Origin: Erythrobacter fulvus
GTDB lineage: Bacteria > Pseudomonadota > Alphaproteobacteria > Sphingomonadales > Sphingomonadaceae
Assembly (NCBI RefSeq): GCF_028595285.1
Contig: NZ_JAQQXQ010000001.1
Location: 332,308 to 396,307, forward strand
DNA length: 64,000 nt
Direction: 5' to 3'
Position 1 is the first letter of the stretch. Every line of letters starts with the position of its first letter. The notes under the pieces are model-generated. The model worked only from the letters and a program-made list of their open reading frames with translations. It was not told the DNA's origin and did no database searches. The position numbers were made by a program, and so were the translations under genes. Shown piece by piece: positions 44,785 to 54,115 of this stretch.

Positions 44785-47012
44785 GCCCCCTTCCACCAGC
44801 CATGCTGCCCTTCACGCTCGCCAACACTCGTGATCGACTTACGTTCAAGATCGATCGCCAGCCCGCCGCTGGTCTCCAGCATCCGCCGGTCGGCCTTGAG
44901 CCACCGCGGGCGACATGATCGCGGCAGGAAGCGGTCGGCAATGACGATATCCGCGCCGGAACATGCGCTCGCCAATGCGCGCTCCTCGACCCGGTCCCTG
45001 CTGCGCGCCAGCAGGATGACCCAGTCGCGTTCGCCGCGCGAAAGATCCACCACGCAGAACGCGCTCGAACAGCGCGCTTCGGACCATTCGGCAAGCGGCA
45101 CGAGATCGGCTTTTACGCCCGCCAGTTCGAGCAGATTGTCGCGCGAATAGCTCGACCGGCTGTCGCGCAGGGACAGCAGCCGGCGCTCTCCATTGGCTCC
45201 AGTAATCGTGATCCCCACCTGCCGGCCATCGCCCGAAACCAGTACATCGGGCACCGATGTCGAAAGCGCCAGAACACTCGCCAGCGCAACCGGCACAAAC
45301 CCATAAAACCGCGCCCGGCCGCTCCACAGCGCCAACCACAACCCGCCGCCTGCAAACAGCGCGATGGCCGCCCCGCCCATCTGCGGCATCAGCTTGACCG
45401 CGCCCGGCTGGCTTGCCGTAAAATGCGCAATCCCCAGCAGCAGGTCGAGCGAATACTCCACCAACCACCAGAACGGCCGGCCCACGCCAACCAGATCAAA
45501 CAGCAGCCCGAGCGCGATCAGCGGCATGGAGACGAAGGTCACCAGCGGAATCGCAACGACATTGGCCAGTGCGCCGTAAAGTCCCGCACGGTGGAAATGG
45601 AACAACACCACCGGCATCAACGCCAGCTCGATTACCATACCGGTGACGAACAGCATCACGACCCGCCTTCCGGTCCGCGCCCACCACGGCTCCTCGCGCG
45701 CCGCAAGAAAGGCACGCACCGGTGCGCTAGTCGATAATGCAATGATTGCCAGCACCGCGGCAAAGCTCATCTGGAAGCTGGGCCCGATCGCGCTTTCCGG
45801 CCACAGCAGCAACACGAAAACCGCCGCGACCGCGACCATCCTGAGCGACAGCGCATCGCGCCCGAGCGCAAGCGCGATCAGCACCAGCATGGCCGCAACG
45901 CAGCTGCGCACCGTCGGCACCTCCGCGCCCGTCAGCAGGGTATAGCCGATCCCCGCCAACGCCCCGCCCGCCGCCGCAGCCACAGGCAAGCGCACCCGCA
46001 GCGCCAGCGCGGGCCACAGCGCCAGCAACTTCAATACCGCGAAATAGGCCGCGGCGATCACCGCGCTGACGTGCAAGCCGCTGATCGAAAGCAGGTGGGT
46101 GAGGCCCGAATCGCGCATGGCCGCCTCGTCCGCTTCGGTGATCCCGCCCCGGTCGCCGCTGGCAAAGGCTGCGGCAATCGCGCCCGCAGATCCGTCCACC
46201 CGCGCCCGGACATGGGCCGAAAGCGTGCGCTGGAGCCGGGCAATGCTACCGCCGGGCGGAGCTGGTCGGACGATCTCGACCGGACCGATCGCGCTGCCGC
46301 TTGCCGCCAGCCCCTTGAACCATGCGGCACGGGCGAAATTATAGGCACCGGGCAGCATCGGACTTGCCGGCGGCATCAGACGCGCGCGCAACCGCACCAC
46401 CGCGCCCTCCCCTAGCGCCGCGCCGCTGGCCGTGCCCTCCAGCAAGGCCAGCGGGACATTGATGCGAACCTTGCGAGCGGTGCCACTTTCCCGGTCCCGC
46501 ACGGCCAGGATCAACCGGATGCGTCCGTAAGCGGGCTGATCTTCGCGTTCGAGCACATGGCCTTGCAATAATTCGACCTGCGGTGCGACGATCGGTTCGG
46601 CCCCGACGATTTCGGAACGCGCCCAGATCACGGCGATGCCGAGTGAGAACACCAGCCCGCCTGCGATCATTGCGCTGCGCAGGTGGTAACGCGCATCGCT
46701 GTCCGCGGGCCACATGAACGCCGCAACACCCGCAATCGCGCCGCTACCGGCCATCGCCGCGATCCAATAGGGTGCAGAGGTCAGCGCGAACCACGCGAGT
46801 ATCCCGGCCAGGAACAGCACCGCCAGCCACGGCGCACGGTCGAACCCGGCGCCGGCCAGAAACCGCTCTGCGGCATCGCCGAACCGGCTGCCCCAACCCG
46901 CGCCGGTGCTGGACAATCGCCCGCCGCTTTGCCAAGGCCGCGCCGATACGACGGGTCCGGTAGGCGTGCTGCCGGGATCGTCTCCCATCGGAATGATCGG
47001 CACATCGCGCAT
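44772..47012 (-). CDS. comEC: ComEC/Rec2-type DNA uptake channel without metallo-beta-lactamase motif
   Basis: 746-residue polytopic membrane protein. An N-terminal DUF4131-like region (about 40-220) is followed by the competence domain with HLLSISGLHVSAVIAAAYF and many helices (about 290-560). The C-terminal about 160 residues do not show the HxHxDH metal site of full-length ComEC, so any nuclease function is missing or divergent. In competent bacteria ComEC passes single-stranded DNA across the inner membrane; natural competence here is not shown. It is divergent from gltX with a 65 bp gap. Confidence 0.9.
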   Translation of the reverse strand: MRDVPIIPMGDDPGSTPTGPVVSARPWQSGGRLSSTGAGWGSRFGDAAERFLAGAGFDRAPWLAVLFLAGILAWFALTSAPYWIAAMAGSGAIAGVAAFMWPADSDARYHLRSAMIAGGLVFSLGIAVIWARSEIVGAEPIVAPQVELLQGHVLEREDQPAYGRIRLILAVRDRESGTARKVRINVPLALLEGTASGAALGEGAVVRLRARLMPPASPMLPGAYNFARAAWFKGLAASGSAIGPVEIVRPAPPGGSIARLQRTLSAHVRARVDGSAGAIAAAFASGDRGGITEADEAAMRDSGLTHLLSISGLHVSAVIAAAYFAVLKLLALWPALALRVRLPVAAAAGGALAGIGYTLLTGAEVPTVRSCVAAMLVLIALALGRDALSLRMVAVAAVFVLLLWPESAIGPSFQMSFAAVLAIIALSTSAPVRAFLAAREEPWWARTGRRVVMLFVTGMVIELALMPVVLFHFHRAGLYGALANVVAIPLVTFVSMPLIALGLLFDLVGVGRPFWWLVEYSLDLLLGIAHFTASQPGAVKLMPQMGGAAIALFAGGGLWLALWSGRARFYGFVPVALASVLALSTSVPDVLVSGDGRQVGITITGANGERRLLSLRDSRSSYSRDNLLELAGVKADLVPLAEWSEARCSSAFCVVDLSRGERDWVILLARSRDRVEERALASACSGADIVIADRFLPRSCRPRWLKADRRMLETSGGLAIDLERKSITSVGEREGQHGWWKGAKGR

Positions 47013-47077
47013 CGGCTCGTCCCCCGACCGGCCAGCCTCATGCCAAGCCGCTCAAAGTGAACAGGAATTGACAGTCC

Positions 47078-48508
47078 ATGGCAAGCGAAAGCAGCAACCC
47101 GGGCGGCCAGTCCGAAGTGGTGACCCGCTTCGCCCCCTCGCCCACCGGCTTCCTCCACATCGGCGGCGCACGCACGGCGCTGTTCAACTGGCTTTTTGCC
47201 CGCCACCATGGCGGCCGCACGCTGCTGCGCATCGAGGATACCGATCGCAAGCGCAGCACGCAGGAAGCGATTGACGCGATCATCGAAGGCCTCGACTGGC
47301 TCGGGCTCGATTACGACGCGCCGCCGCTGTTCCAGTCCGACAGGGCCGAACGCCACGCCGAAGTCGCATGGGCGCTGCTGAACGCGGGCCACGCCTACAA
47401 GTGCTTCGCCACCCCCGAAGAACTCGAAGCGATGCGCGAAGAACAGCGCGCCAACAAGAAGCCGCTTCGCTATGACGGGCGCTGGCGCGATCGCGATCCT
47501 GCCGAAGCCCCCGAAGGCACGCCCTTCACCATCCGGCTCAAAACCCCGAACGAGGGCGAAACCACGATCCATGACCGTGTGCAGGACGTGGTTACGGTGA
47601 AGAACGACGAAATCGACGACTACATCATCCTGCGCGCCGACGGCACGCCGACCTACATGCTCGCGGTGGTGGTGGACGATCACGACATGGGTGTGACCCA
47701 CGTGATCCGCGGCGACGATCACCTGAACAATGCTTTCCGCCAGCTACCGATCATCCGCGCGATGAACGCGATCGAGGGCAATTGGCCCGATCCGGTCTAT
47801 GCTCATATCCCGCTGATCCACGGATCGGACGGGGCCAAGCTGTCGAAACGGCATGGTGCGCTGGGCGTTGAGGCCTATCGTGACGAATTCGGCATCCTGC
47901 CCGAAGCGCTGTTCAATTACCTGCTGCGTCTGGGATGGGGTCATGGCGACCGCGAGGAGATTACCAAGCAAGAAGCTGTCGAGCTGTTCGATCTCGATGG
48001 CGTTGGCAAAAGCCCGTCGCGCTTCGACATAAAGAAGCTAGAGAATCTCAACGGACACTATCTGCGCGAGGCCGATGATGCGCGCCTGGCGGCGCTGGTG
48101 GCCGCGCGGATCGGGGAAACGGCCGACTTGGCGCTGCTCGAAAAGGCGATGCCCGTTCTTAAAGTGCGTGCAAAGAACCTCAACGAAGTTGCTGAAGGTG
48201 CTGCATTCCTGTTCGCCAAGCGTCCGCTGGAAATGACCGAAAAGGCCGCCCAGCTGCTCGACGGCGATGGACGCACGATCTTGCGCAAAATTTGCGACCG
48301 GCTTGCGGGCGAAAACGACTGGACAAGCGAAGCACTCGAAGCCACTACGAAGGCGCTCGCCGAGGAGCAGGGATTGGGTCTGGGCAAGCTCGCGCAGCCG
48401 ATGCGCGCGGCTTTGACCGGGACCACCACCTCACCCGGTATCTTTGACGTTCTGGTCCTCTTGGGCCGGGACGAGGCCCTAGCCCGGCTGGACGCACAGG
48501 CGGCATAA
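47078..48508 (+). CDS. gltX: Glutamate-tRNA ligase
   Basis: 476-residue class I synthetase. The HIGH-equivalent is in [19 protein letters not shown] and the KMSKS-equivalent in [12 protein letters not shown]. The C-terminal part is the helical anticodon-binding domain. It charges tRNA-Glu and, in bacteria lacking GlnRS, tRNA-Gln. The start [10 protein letters not shown] is 65 bp from the divergent comEC. gltA follows 43 bp downstream. Confidence 0.97.
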   Translation: MASESSNPGGQSEVVTRFAPSPTGFLHIGGARTALFNWLFARHHGGRTLLRIEDTDRKRSTQEAIDAIIEGLDWLGLDYDAPPLFQSDRAERHAEVAWALLNAGHAYKCFATPEELEAMREEQRANKKPLRYDGRWRDRDPAEAPEGTPFTIRLKTPNEGETTIHDRVQDVVTVKNDEIDDYIILRADGTPTYMLAVVVDDHDMGVTHVIRGDDHLNNAFRQLPIIRAMNAIEGNWPDPVYAHIPLIHGSDGAKLSKRHGALGVEAYRDEFGILPEALFNYLLRLGWGHGDREEITKQEAVELFDLDGVGKSPSRFDIKKLENLNGHYLREADDARLAALVAARIGETADLALLEKAMPVLKVRAKNLNEVAEGAAFLFAKRPLEMTEKAAQLLDGDGRTILRKICDRLAGENDWTSEALEATTKALAEEQGLGLGKLAQPMRAALTGTTTSPGIFDVLVLLGRDEALARLDAQAA

Positions 48509-48551
48509 CCTGCGGGGGCAGGGCCGAGACAAATTGGACAGGAGAAACATC

Positions 48552-49838
48552 GTGGCAGACAAGCTGGCGAAACTCGAAATCGGGGGCAAATCCTTCGATT
48601 ATTCCGTGCTCGAAGGTAGCACCGGCCCGGATGTGATCGACATCCGCAAGCTCTATGCGCAGACGGGTGCCTTCACTTTCGACCCGGGCTTCACTTCGAC
48701 CGCCAGCTGCGAAAGCGCGCTGACCTACATCGATGGCGACGAAGGCGTGCTGCTGCACCGCGGTTACCCGATCGGTCAGCTCGCGGAACATTCGAGCTTC
48801 ATGGAAGTAAGCTACCTGCTGCTGAACGGCGAACTGCCGAGCAAGGACGAGCTCGACGACTTCACCTACACCATTACCCGTCACACCATGCTGCATGAGC
48901 AGTTGATGACCTTCTATCGCGGTTTCCGCCGCGATGCGCACCCGATGGCGATCATGTGCGGCGTGGTTGGCGCGCTGTCGGCGTTCTATCACGACAGCAC
49001 CGACATTTCCGATCCGGAACACCGCAAGATCAGTTCGCACCGCCTGATCGCGAAGATGCCGACGATTGCGGCGATGGCCTACAAGTATTCGGTCGGTCAG
49101 CCCTTCATGTATCCCGACAATTCGCTGTCCTATACCGGCAATTTCCTGCGCATGACCTTCGGCGTTCCGGCCGAGGAATACGAGGTGATCCCGGCGGTGG
49201 AACGTGCGATGGACCGGATTTTCATCCTCCATGCCGACCACGAACAGAACGCCTCGACCTCGACCGTGCGGCTGGCCGGTTCGTCGGGCGCGAACCCGTT
49301 TGCCTGTATCGCGGCCGGCATTGCCTGCCTGTGGGGGCCCGCGCATGGCGGCGCGAACGAAGCCGCGCTCAACATGCTCAAGGAAATCGGCACGCCCGAC
49401 CGCATCCCGCACTATATCGAGCGCGCCAAGGACAAGAACGATCCGTTCCGCTTGATGGGCTTCGGCCACCGCGTCTACAAGAACTACGACCCGCGTGCGA
49501 CCGTCATGCAGAAGACCGTGCGCGAGGTGTTCGACGCGCTGAAGGTCAATGATCCGCTGTTCGAAACCGCGTTGCAGCTGGAAGAGATCGCGCTCAACGA
49601 TCCCTACTTCATCGAGAAGAAGCTGTTCCCGAACGTCGATTTCTATTCGGGCATCATCCTTTCGGCGATCGGTTTCCCAACGACCATGTTCACCGCGCTG
49701 TTTGCCCTCGCCCGCACCGTGGGCTGGGTGGCGCAGTGGAACGAGATGATTTCGGATCCCGCGCAGAAGATCGGTCGTCCGCGCCAGCTCTACACCGGCC
49801 CGACCCAGCGCGATTACATCACGCTCGACAAGCGCTAA
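48552..49838 (+). CDS. gltA: Type II (hexameric) citrate synthase
   Basis: 428 residues from a GTG at 48552 with GGAGA a few bases upstream; a TTG at 48534 precedes that site and is less likely. Catalytic histidines lie in [15 protein letters not shown] / [10 protein letters not shown] and [24 protein letters not shown] carries the C-terminal Asp region. It condenses acetyl-CoA and oxaloacetate. The N-terminal beta-rich extension is typical of Gram-negative NADH-sensitive enzymes. A 63-codon membrane-protein gene follows after 9 bp. Confidence 0.97.
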   Translation: MADKLAKLEIGGKSFDYSVLEGSTGPDVIDIRKLYAQTGAFTFDPGFTSTASCESALTYIDGDEGVLLHRGYPIGQLAEHSSFMEVSYLLLNGELPSKDELDDFTYTITRHTMLHEQLMTFYRGFRRDAHPMAIMCGVVGALSAFYHDSTDISDPEHRKISSHRLIAKMPTIAAMAYKYSVGQPFMYPDNSLSYTGNFLRMTFGVPAEEYEVIPAVERAMDRIFILHADHEQNASTSTVRLAGSSGANPFACIAAGIACLWGPAHGGANEAALNMLKEIGTPDRIPHYIERAKDKNDPFRLMGFGHRVYKNYDPRATVMQKTVREVFDALKVNDPLFETALQLEEIALNDPYFIEKKLFPNVDFYSGIILSAIGFPTTMFTALFALARTVGWVAQWNEMISDPAQKIGRPRQLYTGPTQRDYITLDKR

Positions 49839-49847
49839 GGCGCACGA

Positions 49848-50039
49848 ATGTTCCGGAAAGTACTGAAGGCAGTCGGCGGTATGCTGATCGCCTTCGGCGC
49901 TATTTGGGGCCTGCAGGGATTGGGGCTGCTGGACTGGCCGGCGGACAGCTTCATGCTCGGACAGCGTGCGTGGGCGCTTTACGGCGCGATAGCGGCCTTT
50001 ACTGGCATAATCCTTTGGCGATGCGCGGATCGCGGATGA
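49848..50039 (+). CDS. Small two-helix membrane protein
   Basis: 63 residues starting MFRKVLKAVGGML. Two hydrophobic helices (about 7-24 and 41-57) are separated by a polar stretch (LLDWPADSFMLGQ), with a basic N terminus that favours N-in topology. No family is recognised. It begins 9 bp after gltA and is probably co-transcribed. It converges on the pseudokinase gene, 13 bp away, and no obvious terminator lies between them. Confidence 0.65.
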   Translation: MFRKVLKAVGGMLIAFGAIWGLQGLGLLDWPADSFMLGQRAWALYGAIAAFTGIILWRCADRG

Positions 50040-50052
50040 CCCAGGCTCGAGT

Positions 50053-51459
50053 TCAGGCGGCGGGCAGTTCCAGCCTGAAAAGCGCCCCGCCCCCTTCGGC
50101 ACCCTCCACCGTCAGGCCACCGTCCATCGCCTCGGCCAGGCGCCGCGAGATGTAGAGCCCAAGGCCAGAGCCCTTGTCCTTGCCGCCATCGCTGTCGCGC
50201 CCGAGACGTTCGAACTTTTCGAAGATGCGAGTGGCCTGTTCGGGGGTTACGCCCGGCCCTTGATCCGCCACACTCACCGCCACGCGGCCCTTGCCCACCT
50301 GTGCGACTGCAATCGTCACCACGCTGCCGGCGGGGGAATAGGCAATGGCATTGCCGATCAGGTTGATGAGGATCTGCAGCACACGCCGGAATTCCGCCGT
50401 CGCAACGACGTCACCGGGCTTTCCGTTGACGTTCAGGGAAATCTCGCGGTTCTGCGCCCGCACGCCGAGAATGCCGGCGGCCCGGCTCGCCGCATCGGCA
50501 AGGTCGACCCGTTCGCGCGCAGTGGTGAAATCCGGCGTCTCGACCACCTCGAGATCCGCAAGATCGTCCAGCATCGCGGCAAGGTGCTGACCTGCGCTGG
50601 CGATCGTTGCCGCATATTCGCTATATTCCTCGCGCAAGGGCCCGGCGAGGCGGGTGCGGATCGTTTCGGCATTGGCGATGATGCGCGCCACCGGCTGACG
50701 CAGTACCGGGGCAAGCGCGCTGCCGATCAGGCGGGTCGGTGCAGTTTCCTCATGCTCGTGGGGCGCTTGCCCTTCGGATGCAACGGGGAGTGGTTCCTCG
50801 GCGATCAGCAGGAGTTCGAAGCCCGCCGGGCTCTGGGCGTCCGACCCGAGCGGAATCAGCCGCACCCGCCAGTGACGCTCCGATCCGGCAAATTGACAGG
50901 TCGCCCCGTCGAGCAGACGCCAGTGCAAGGGTTGCTGGTGACTGATACCCGACAGTTCGACCAGATCGCTCCACAATTGTCCGGGCGATGTCATGGCTGC
51001 AGCCTGCAACGCGGCGGCATCGGGTGCGCCCGCGATCAGCACCTGCACGCGCTGGCCTGTGTCGAGCCGCCCAGTGACTTCGGCAGTGGCGCGGTCGATC
51101 GCGTCGAGCCGTTCGGTAAAATCGCGGCCCTCGGGCAAGGCAGCCGGATTGCGTTGCCAGTTTTCTACCAGCACCTCGCAGCCGCCACCCTCGCCCGCAC
51201 CGAGCGGATGGATCCGAGCAAAGCCGGTCACCATCGCATCCCCGTCGAAGGCGGTGAATTCGCGCGCGATCTTCAGCCCCATGCGACGACCCTGGCGCAC
51301 CAATTCGCGAAGTTCGGGAATCGCCAGCGGTCCCGGCACGCGCCCACCGCACCGTGCCTGCAATTCGGCCAGCGATTCGTCCGCGCTGAGCAGGCAGTCG
51401 CTCGCGTCCGTCAGCCCGCGGGCGCCAAGCAGGGTATCGCGGCGTTCCATCGTGGTCAC
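50053..51459 (-). CDS. Histidine kinase homologue lacking the phosphoacceptor His
   Basis: 468 residues, no membrane helix. N-terminal residues 1-225 hold a sensory part, the second half PAS-like. The DHp helix pair (about 240-305) follows the PleC/DivJ-type pattern (GPLREEYSEYAATIASAGQH), but the SHELRTPL position reads APVLRQPV: P251 stands where His should be. The ATPase domain is intact: NLIGNAIAYSP (N box), DQGPGV (G1) and GSGLGLYISRRL (G2). It cannot autophosphorylate on His as a standard kinase; DivL is a precedent for a signalling pseudokinase. Its start overlaps the upstream gene by 4 bp. Confidence 0.85.
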   Translation of the reverse strand: MTTMERRDTLLGARGLTDASDCLLSADESLAELQARCGGRVPGPLAIPELRELVRQGRRMGLKIAREFTAFDGDAMVTGFARIHPLGAGEGGGCEVLVENWQRNPAALPEGRDFTERLDAIDRATAEVTGRLDTGQRVQVLIAGAPDAAALQAAAMTSPGQLWSDLVELSGISHQQPLHWRLLDGATCQFAGSERHWRVRLIPLGSDAQSPAGFELLLIAEEPLPVASEGQAPHEHEETAPTRLIGSALAPVLRQPVARIIANAETIRTRLAGPLREEYSEYAATIASAGQHLAAMLDDLADLEVVETPDFTTARERVDLADAASRAAGILGVRAQNREISLNVNGKPGDVVATAEFRRVLQILINLIGNAIAYSPAGSVVTIAVAQVGKGRVAVSVADQGPGVTPEQATRIFEKFERLGRDSDGGKDKGSGLGLYISRRLAEAMDGGLTVEGAEGGGALFRLELPAA

Positions 51460-52397
51460 GCCACCTGATCCGCGGCGAGCAAATGGCGCGCCCGGTCGGA
51501 CGAAATTACGGGGATTTCCGTCGCCATGCGGGCGTTGGGCTCGGTCAGAAGCAGTTGCCGTTCGATCGCATCCGCCCCCAGTCCCGCTGCCCGCAAGCCA
51601 AGCGCCAAACGCCCGCTCTGCCCTTCATGGCAGGACAGGACGGCGTGATGGCGCGGCTGCCGGGCGAGCACGGACAGCGCGCTAGCAAACAGCGCCAGCC
51701 CCGCATGATCGAGCGCAAGCGCGGCAATCGCCCCGCGCCGCATCGCAGACACGAGCCGGGCGAGCAGCCCAAGCCGCCCCGCCGCTTCGTCATACCCCTG
51801 TTGCAGCCGCGCAAACCCCGTCGCATCACTGTCCGTACCGTTTTGCATCGCGATAACCGCATGAAACAGTTCGGCCGGAAGTTCGCCAATCGGCAGCTCC
51901 ATCCGGCGCTGGCTCTGGATGAAGCGCGACTGGGCGGCTAGGGCATTCATCGCCAGTTCCGCAACTTCAGGCTGCTGCGAGGCGATCAATTCCTGCAACA
52001 ACGGGCTGAGGACGGGATCGATCGCATGCTGCCGGTTCAACCGCTCGGCCAGCAGGCCTTCGGTCGCGAGCCCGTGGCAGAAGGCGAGAAGGGCGGAATC
52101 TGCGGCGAGCCTATCGACCAGCGCATCGCGTTGACGAGACGTGGCGTCATCTTCGGGCCCGCGCAGCGCCGGATCGCGTCCGGCGGATACAGCAAGTACC
52201 TGCGCGGCGAGATCCGACAGCATCCCTCGCACCCGCGCAAGAACCGCATCGCTCACCAGCCTCTGGCCATCGCTGGCGAGCAGGTGACGCAGCACCGGCA
52301 CGACCGAACCCAGCGCACGGCTCTCGCGCGCCAGCTCCTCCTGCAGGATCGCCTCGAGCTTTCCGCCGTCGGCATGGTCAATCGTGTCTTCGCCCAT
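51456..52397 (-). CDS. All-helical protein of unknown family
   Basis: 313 residues, rich in Leu and Ala, with no signal peptide or clear membrane helix. I do not recognise a domain; the repetitive helical make-up (for example ELIASQQPEVAELAMNALAAQSRF) is loosely like HEAT-type or DUF2336-type proteins, which is not a firm assignment. Translation is coupled to the pseudokinase gene downstream (4 bp overlap), so the two products probably work together. A candidate CtrA box lies in the 40 bp gap upstream. Confidence 0.75.
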   Translation of the reverse strand: MGEDTIDHADGGKLEAILQEELARESRALGSVVPVLRHLLASDGQRLVSDAVLARVRGMLSDLAAQVLAVSAGRDPALRGPEDDATSRQRDALVDRLAADSALLAFCHGLATEGLLAERLNRQHAIDPVLSPLLQELIASQQPEVAELAMNALAAQSRFIQSQRRMELPIGELPAELFHAVIAMQNGTDSDATGFARLQQGYDEAAGRLGLLARLVSAMRRGAIAALALDHAGLALFASALSVLARQPRHHAVLSCHEGQSGRLALGLRAAGLGADAIERQLLLTEPNARMATEIPVISSDRARHLLAADQVA

Positions 52398-52421
52398 CCT
52401 GCCCGCATAACCCGCGCATAG

Positions 52422-52436
52422 TTAAATCAGCGTTAG
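52422..52436 (-). promoter_or_regulatory. Candidate CtrA box in pseudokinase cluster
   Basis: On the minus strand CTAA-CGCTGAT-TTAAC matches TTAA-N7-TTAAC with one mismatch. It fills the 40 bp gap between the two minus-strand genes, 25 bp before the start at 52397. Confidence 0.4.
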
Positions 52437-52437
52437 T

Positions 52438-53625
52438 TCAATCCGGCATGCCGCGCAGCAGCAATCCGCCCAGCAGCACCAGCGCCGATACCGCGACGAA
52501 AAGCGGCAGAACGCCCAGCCCAGCCCCCAGCGCGAGAACGGCGATCAACACCATGCGATCAGCGGGAAAGGCGAGCGCGGGCACGGTGCGCGAAGCAACC
52601 CGCGCGAGCCCCACGGCCACCGGCCCCAGAACCGATAACGGCTCGGATAGCGGCGCAGAAGTCAGCGCCAGCCAGAGCGTCAGCGCCGCCAGAGCGTCGA
52701 CCGCCCACCCCGTCCAGCCAAGTGCCCGGGCCGACAGCCCGTCACCCAGCAATTCCCGCCGCATGTTTGCCATCACATCCGCCAATGCGGCAGCCAGCAC
52801 GCCGCCTGCGGCAAGCGTCAGACCGGAGACAGCAGCGCCGAACCAGCTTGCCGTCACGCCGCCGAGCAAAAGCACCAGTGCCCCGGCCAGTGCGAAAAGG
52901 GGCCCGCGCGTAAGGCCGCGAGGCACCAACTGCCTCCCGATCAGCCGCGCTGCCGCCTGCGATGGCCTGCGCCAGTCCACAGCGCCGGCAGCGCGCATGA
53001 TCAGCGCATTTTCCTGCACGGCAAGCGCCGTCTCGTCGGCGGCGAGCAACCACGCTGAGGACGCAGCGCGATCCTCTGTCACTATGCGGCACGGCGTTCC
53101 CGCCTGCAGCGCCAGTCGCAACAGCAGTGAGACCGCATCGGCATCGGGCGGAAAATCGGCAAGATGCTGCACCGGCGCGCCGCGCATCGCCAGCACGCCC
53201 GCCCAGTGCCGCTCGGCATCGATCCGTTCGAAATCGTCGGGATGCTGCGCGACCAGCGGGTTTGACGATGCAAGCGCGGCGACGAACCGCGGCGGCGTGG
53301 TTTGCGCGAACAGATCGGCGATCAATGTGGGATCTGGCAACAGACCATCGGCAAGGATCACCAATTCGTCATCGCCGCGCACCAGCGCCGGCAGATGGAG
53401 GAATCCGCGCAGCGCCTGAAATGTGCCGCCCGTGCTTTCGACCGCCTGCTGCACGCCCAGTACCTCGGCATCGACGCGATCGCACAGACACAGGATCCGC
53501 TCGCAACCCAGCGCGTGCAGCAGATCGACTTGCCGCGACAACACCGTTCGTCCGGCGAGAGGCATCGCGGCGCGCAAGGCGCCGGTTCCGGTTCGTCTGA
53601 GGGCTGAAACCAGTCCCGTGCGCAT
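52438..53625 (-). CDS. Nucleotidyltransferase-like (GT-A) domain fused to membrane domain
   Basis: 395 residues from the ATG at 53625, preceded by GGAAAGG; a TTG at 53688 is a less supported alternative. The N-terminal about 220 residues contain MPLAGRTVLSRQVDLLHALGCERI and DELVILADGLLPDP, resembling sugar-phosphate nucleotidyltransferases, but the glycine-rich loop GxGTR is missing. The C-terminal about 170 residues have four to six hydrophobic helices. The segment GDGLSAR recalls CDP-alcohol phosphatidyltransferases, but spacing and acidic residues do not fit. Function is unknown. It lies between the Hpt-like gene and the helical-protein gene. Confidence 0.72.
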   Translation of the reverse strand: MRTGLVSALRRTGTGALRAAMPLAGRTVLSRQVDLLHALGCERILCLCDRVDAEVLGVQQAVESTGGTFQALRGFLHLPALVRGDDELVILADGLLPDPTLIADLFAQTTPPRFVAALASSNPLVAQHPDDFERIDAERHWAGVLAMRGAPVQHLADFPPDADAVSLLLRLALQAGTPCRIVTEDRAASSAWLLAADETALAVQENALIMRAAGAVDWRRPSQAAARLIGRQLVPRGLTRGPLFALAGALVLLLGGVTASWFGAAVSGLTLAAGGVLAAALADVMANMRRELLGDGLSARALGWTGWAVDALAALTLWLALTSAPLSEPLSVLGPVAVGLARVASRTVPALAFPADRMVLIAVLALGAGLGVLPLFVAVSALVLLGGLLLRGMPD

Positions 53626-53734
53626 CCTTGCCGCCTTTCCCGAAGGAACAGATGCATCGGATTTGGCGGGTTCGGTGCGGCGGTTCAAGCCGCGATGGCG
53701 CAGGTTTGCCCCAATTCGCGGGCAGGCTAACGGA

Positions 53735-54046
53735 TCAGCGACGAAGCGGACGAGCGAAGTTGTGCAGCACAGCCTCGATCTCGCGAACCACCATCGGTTC
53801 GCCCGGCGCGGCGTTCAGCGCGCGCTCGGCGGCGGCGAGCAGATCATCGGCGTGAAAACTCGCCGCCAGCCCCTTCAGCCGCATCGCTGCAACATTCCAG
53901 TTGCCGTCGCAGCGCGCGCGCTTGAGCAGATCGAGCTGCCGCAGCGCGCTTTCCAGAAACGCGCTGCGCAGTTCGCGCATCAGCGCGGCATCATCCCCGG
54001 CAGCGGCGGCCAGAGTCGCATCAAGGGCTCCGTTGTCATAAGCCAT
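53735..54046 (-). CDS. Hpt-like protein with Met in place of the phosphoacceptor His
   Basis: 103 residues from the ATG at 54046; a longer reading upstream is unlikely. The four-helix Hpt pattern is clear in ELRSAFLESALRQLDLLKRA and AAMRLKGLAASFHADDLLAAAERAL. The second aligns with the Hpt motif AHxLKGSA, except that M55 replaces His. It would bind but not accept phosphate. It is first in the minus-strand cluster ending with the pseudokinase gene, and divergent from the coiled-coil gene by 69 bp containing a candidate CtrA box. Confidence 0.8.
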   Translation of the reverse strand: MAYDNGALDATLAAAAGDDAALMRELRSAFLESALRQLDLLKRARCDGNWNVAAMRLKGLAASFHADDLLAAAERALNAAPGEPMVVREIEAVLHNFARPLRR

Positions 54047-54071
54047 GAACCCGGCGTTAGCGCAGGTCTGG

Positions 54072-54086
54072 TTAAAGCGGGGTTTA
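54072..54086. promoter_or_regulatory. Candidate CtrA box between Hpt-like and coiled-coil genes
   Basis: TTAA-AGCGGGG-TTTA (minus strand TAAA-N7-TTAAC) matches the CtrA consensus with one mismatch. It lies in the 69 bp divergent gap, 26 bp from the Hpt-like start and 30 bp from the coiled-coil start. Confidence 0.4.
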
Positions 54087-54115
54087 TCCCGATTCCGGCT
54101 GTGGTATGAGGGGGC

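Noticed and set aside
48345..50102. 585-codon minus-strand open frame
   Set aside because: Antisense to gltX and gltA, whose motifs are complete; shadow of codon bias.
52700..52800. CDP-alcohol phosphatidyltransferase motif in the GT-A fusion
   Set aside because: GDGLSAR is followed by the wrong spacing and lacks the first and last Asp of the motif.
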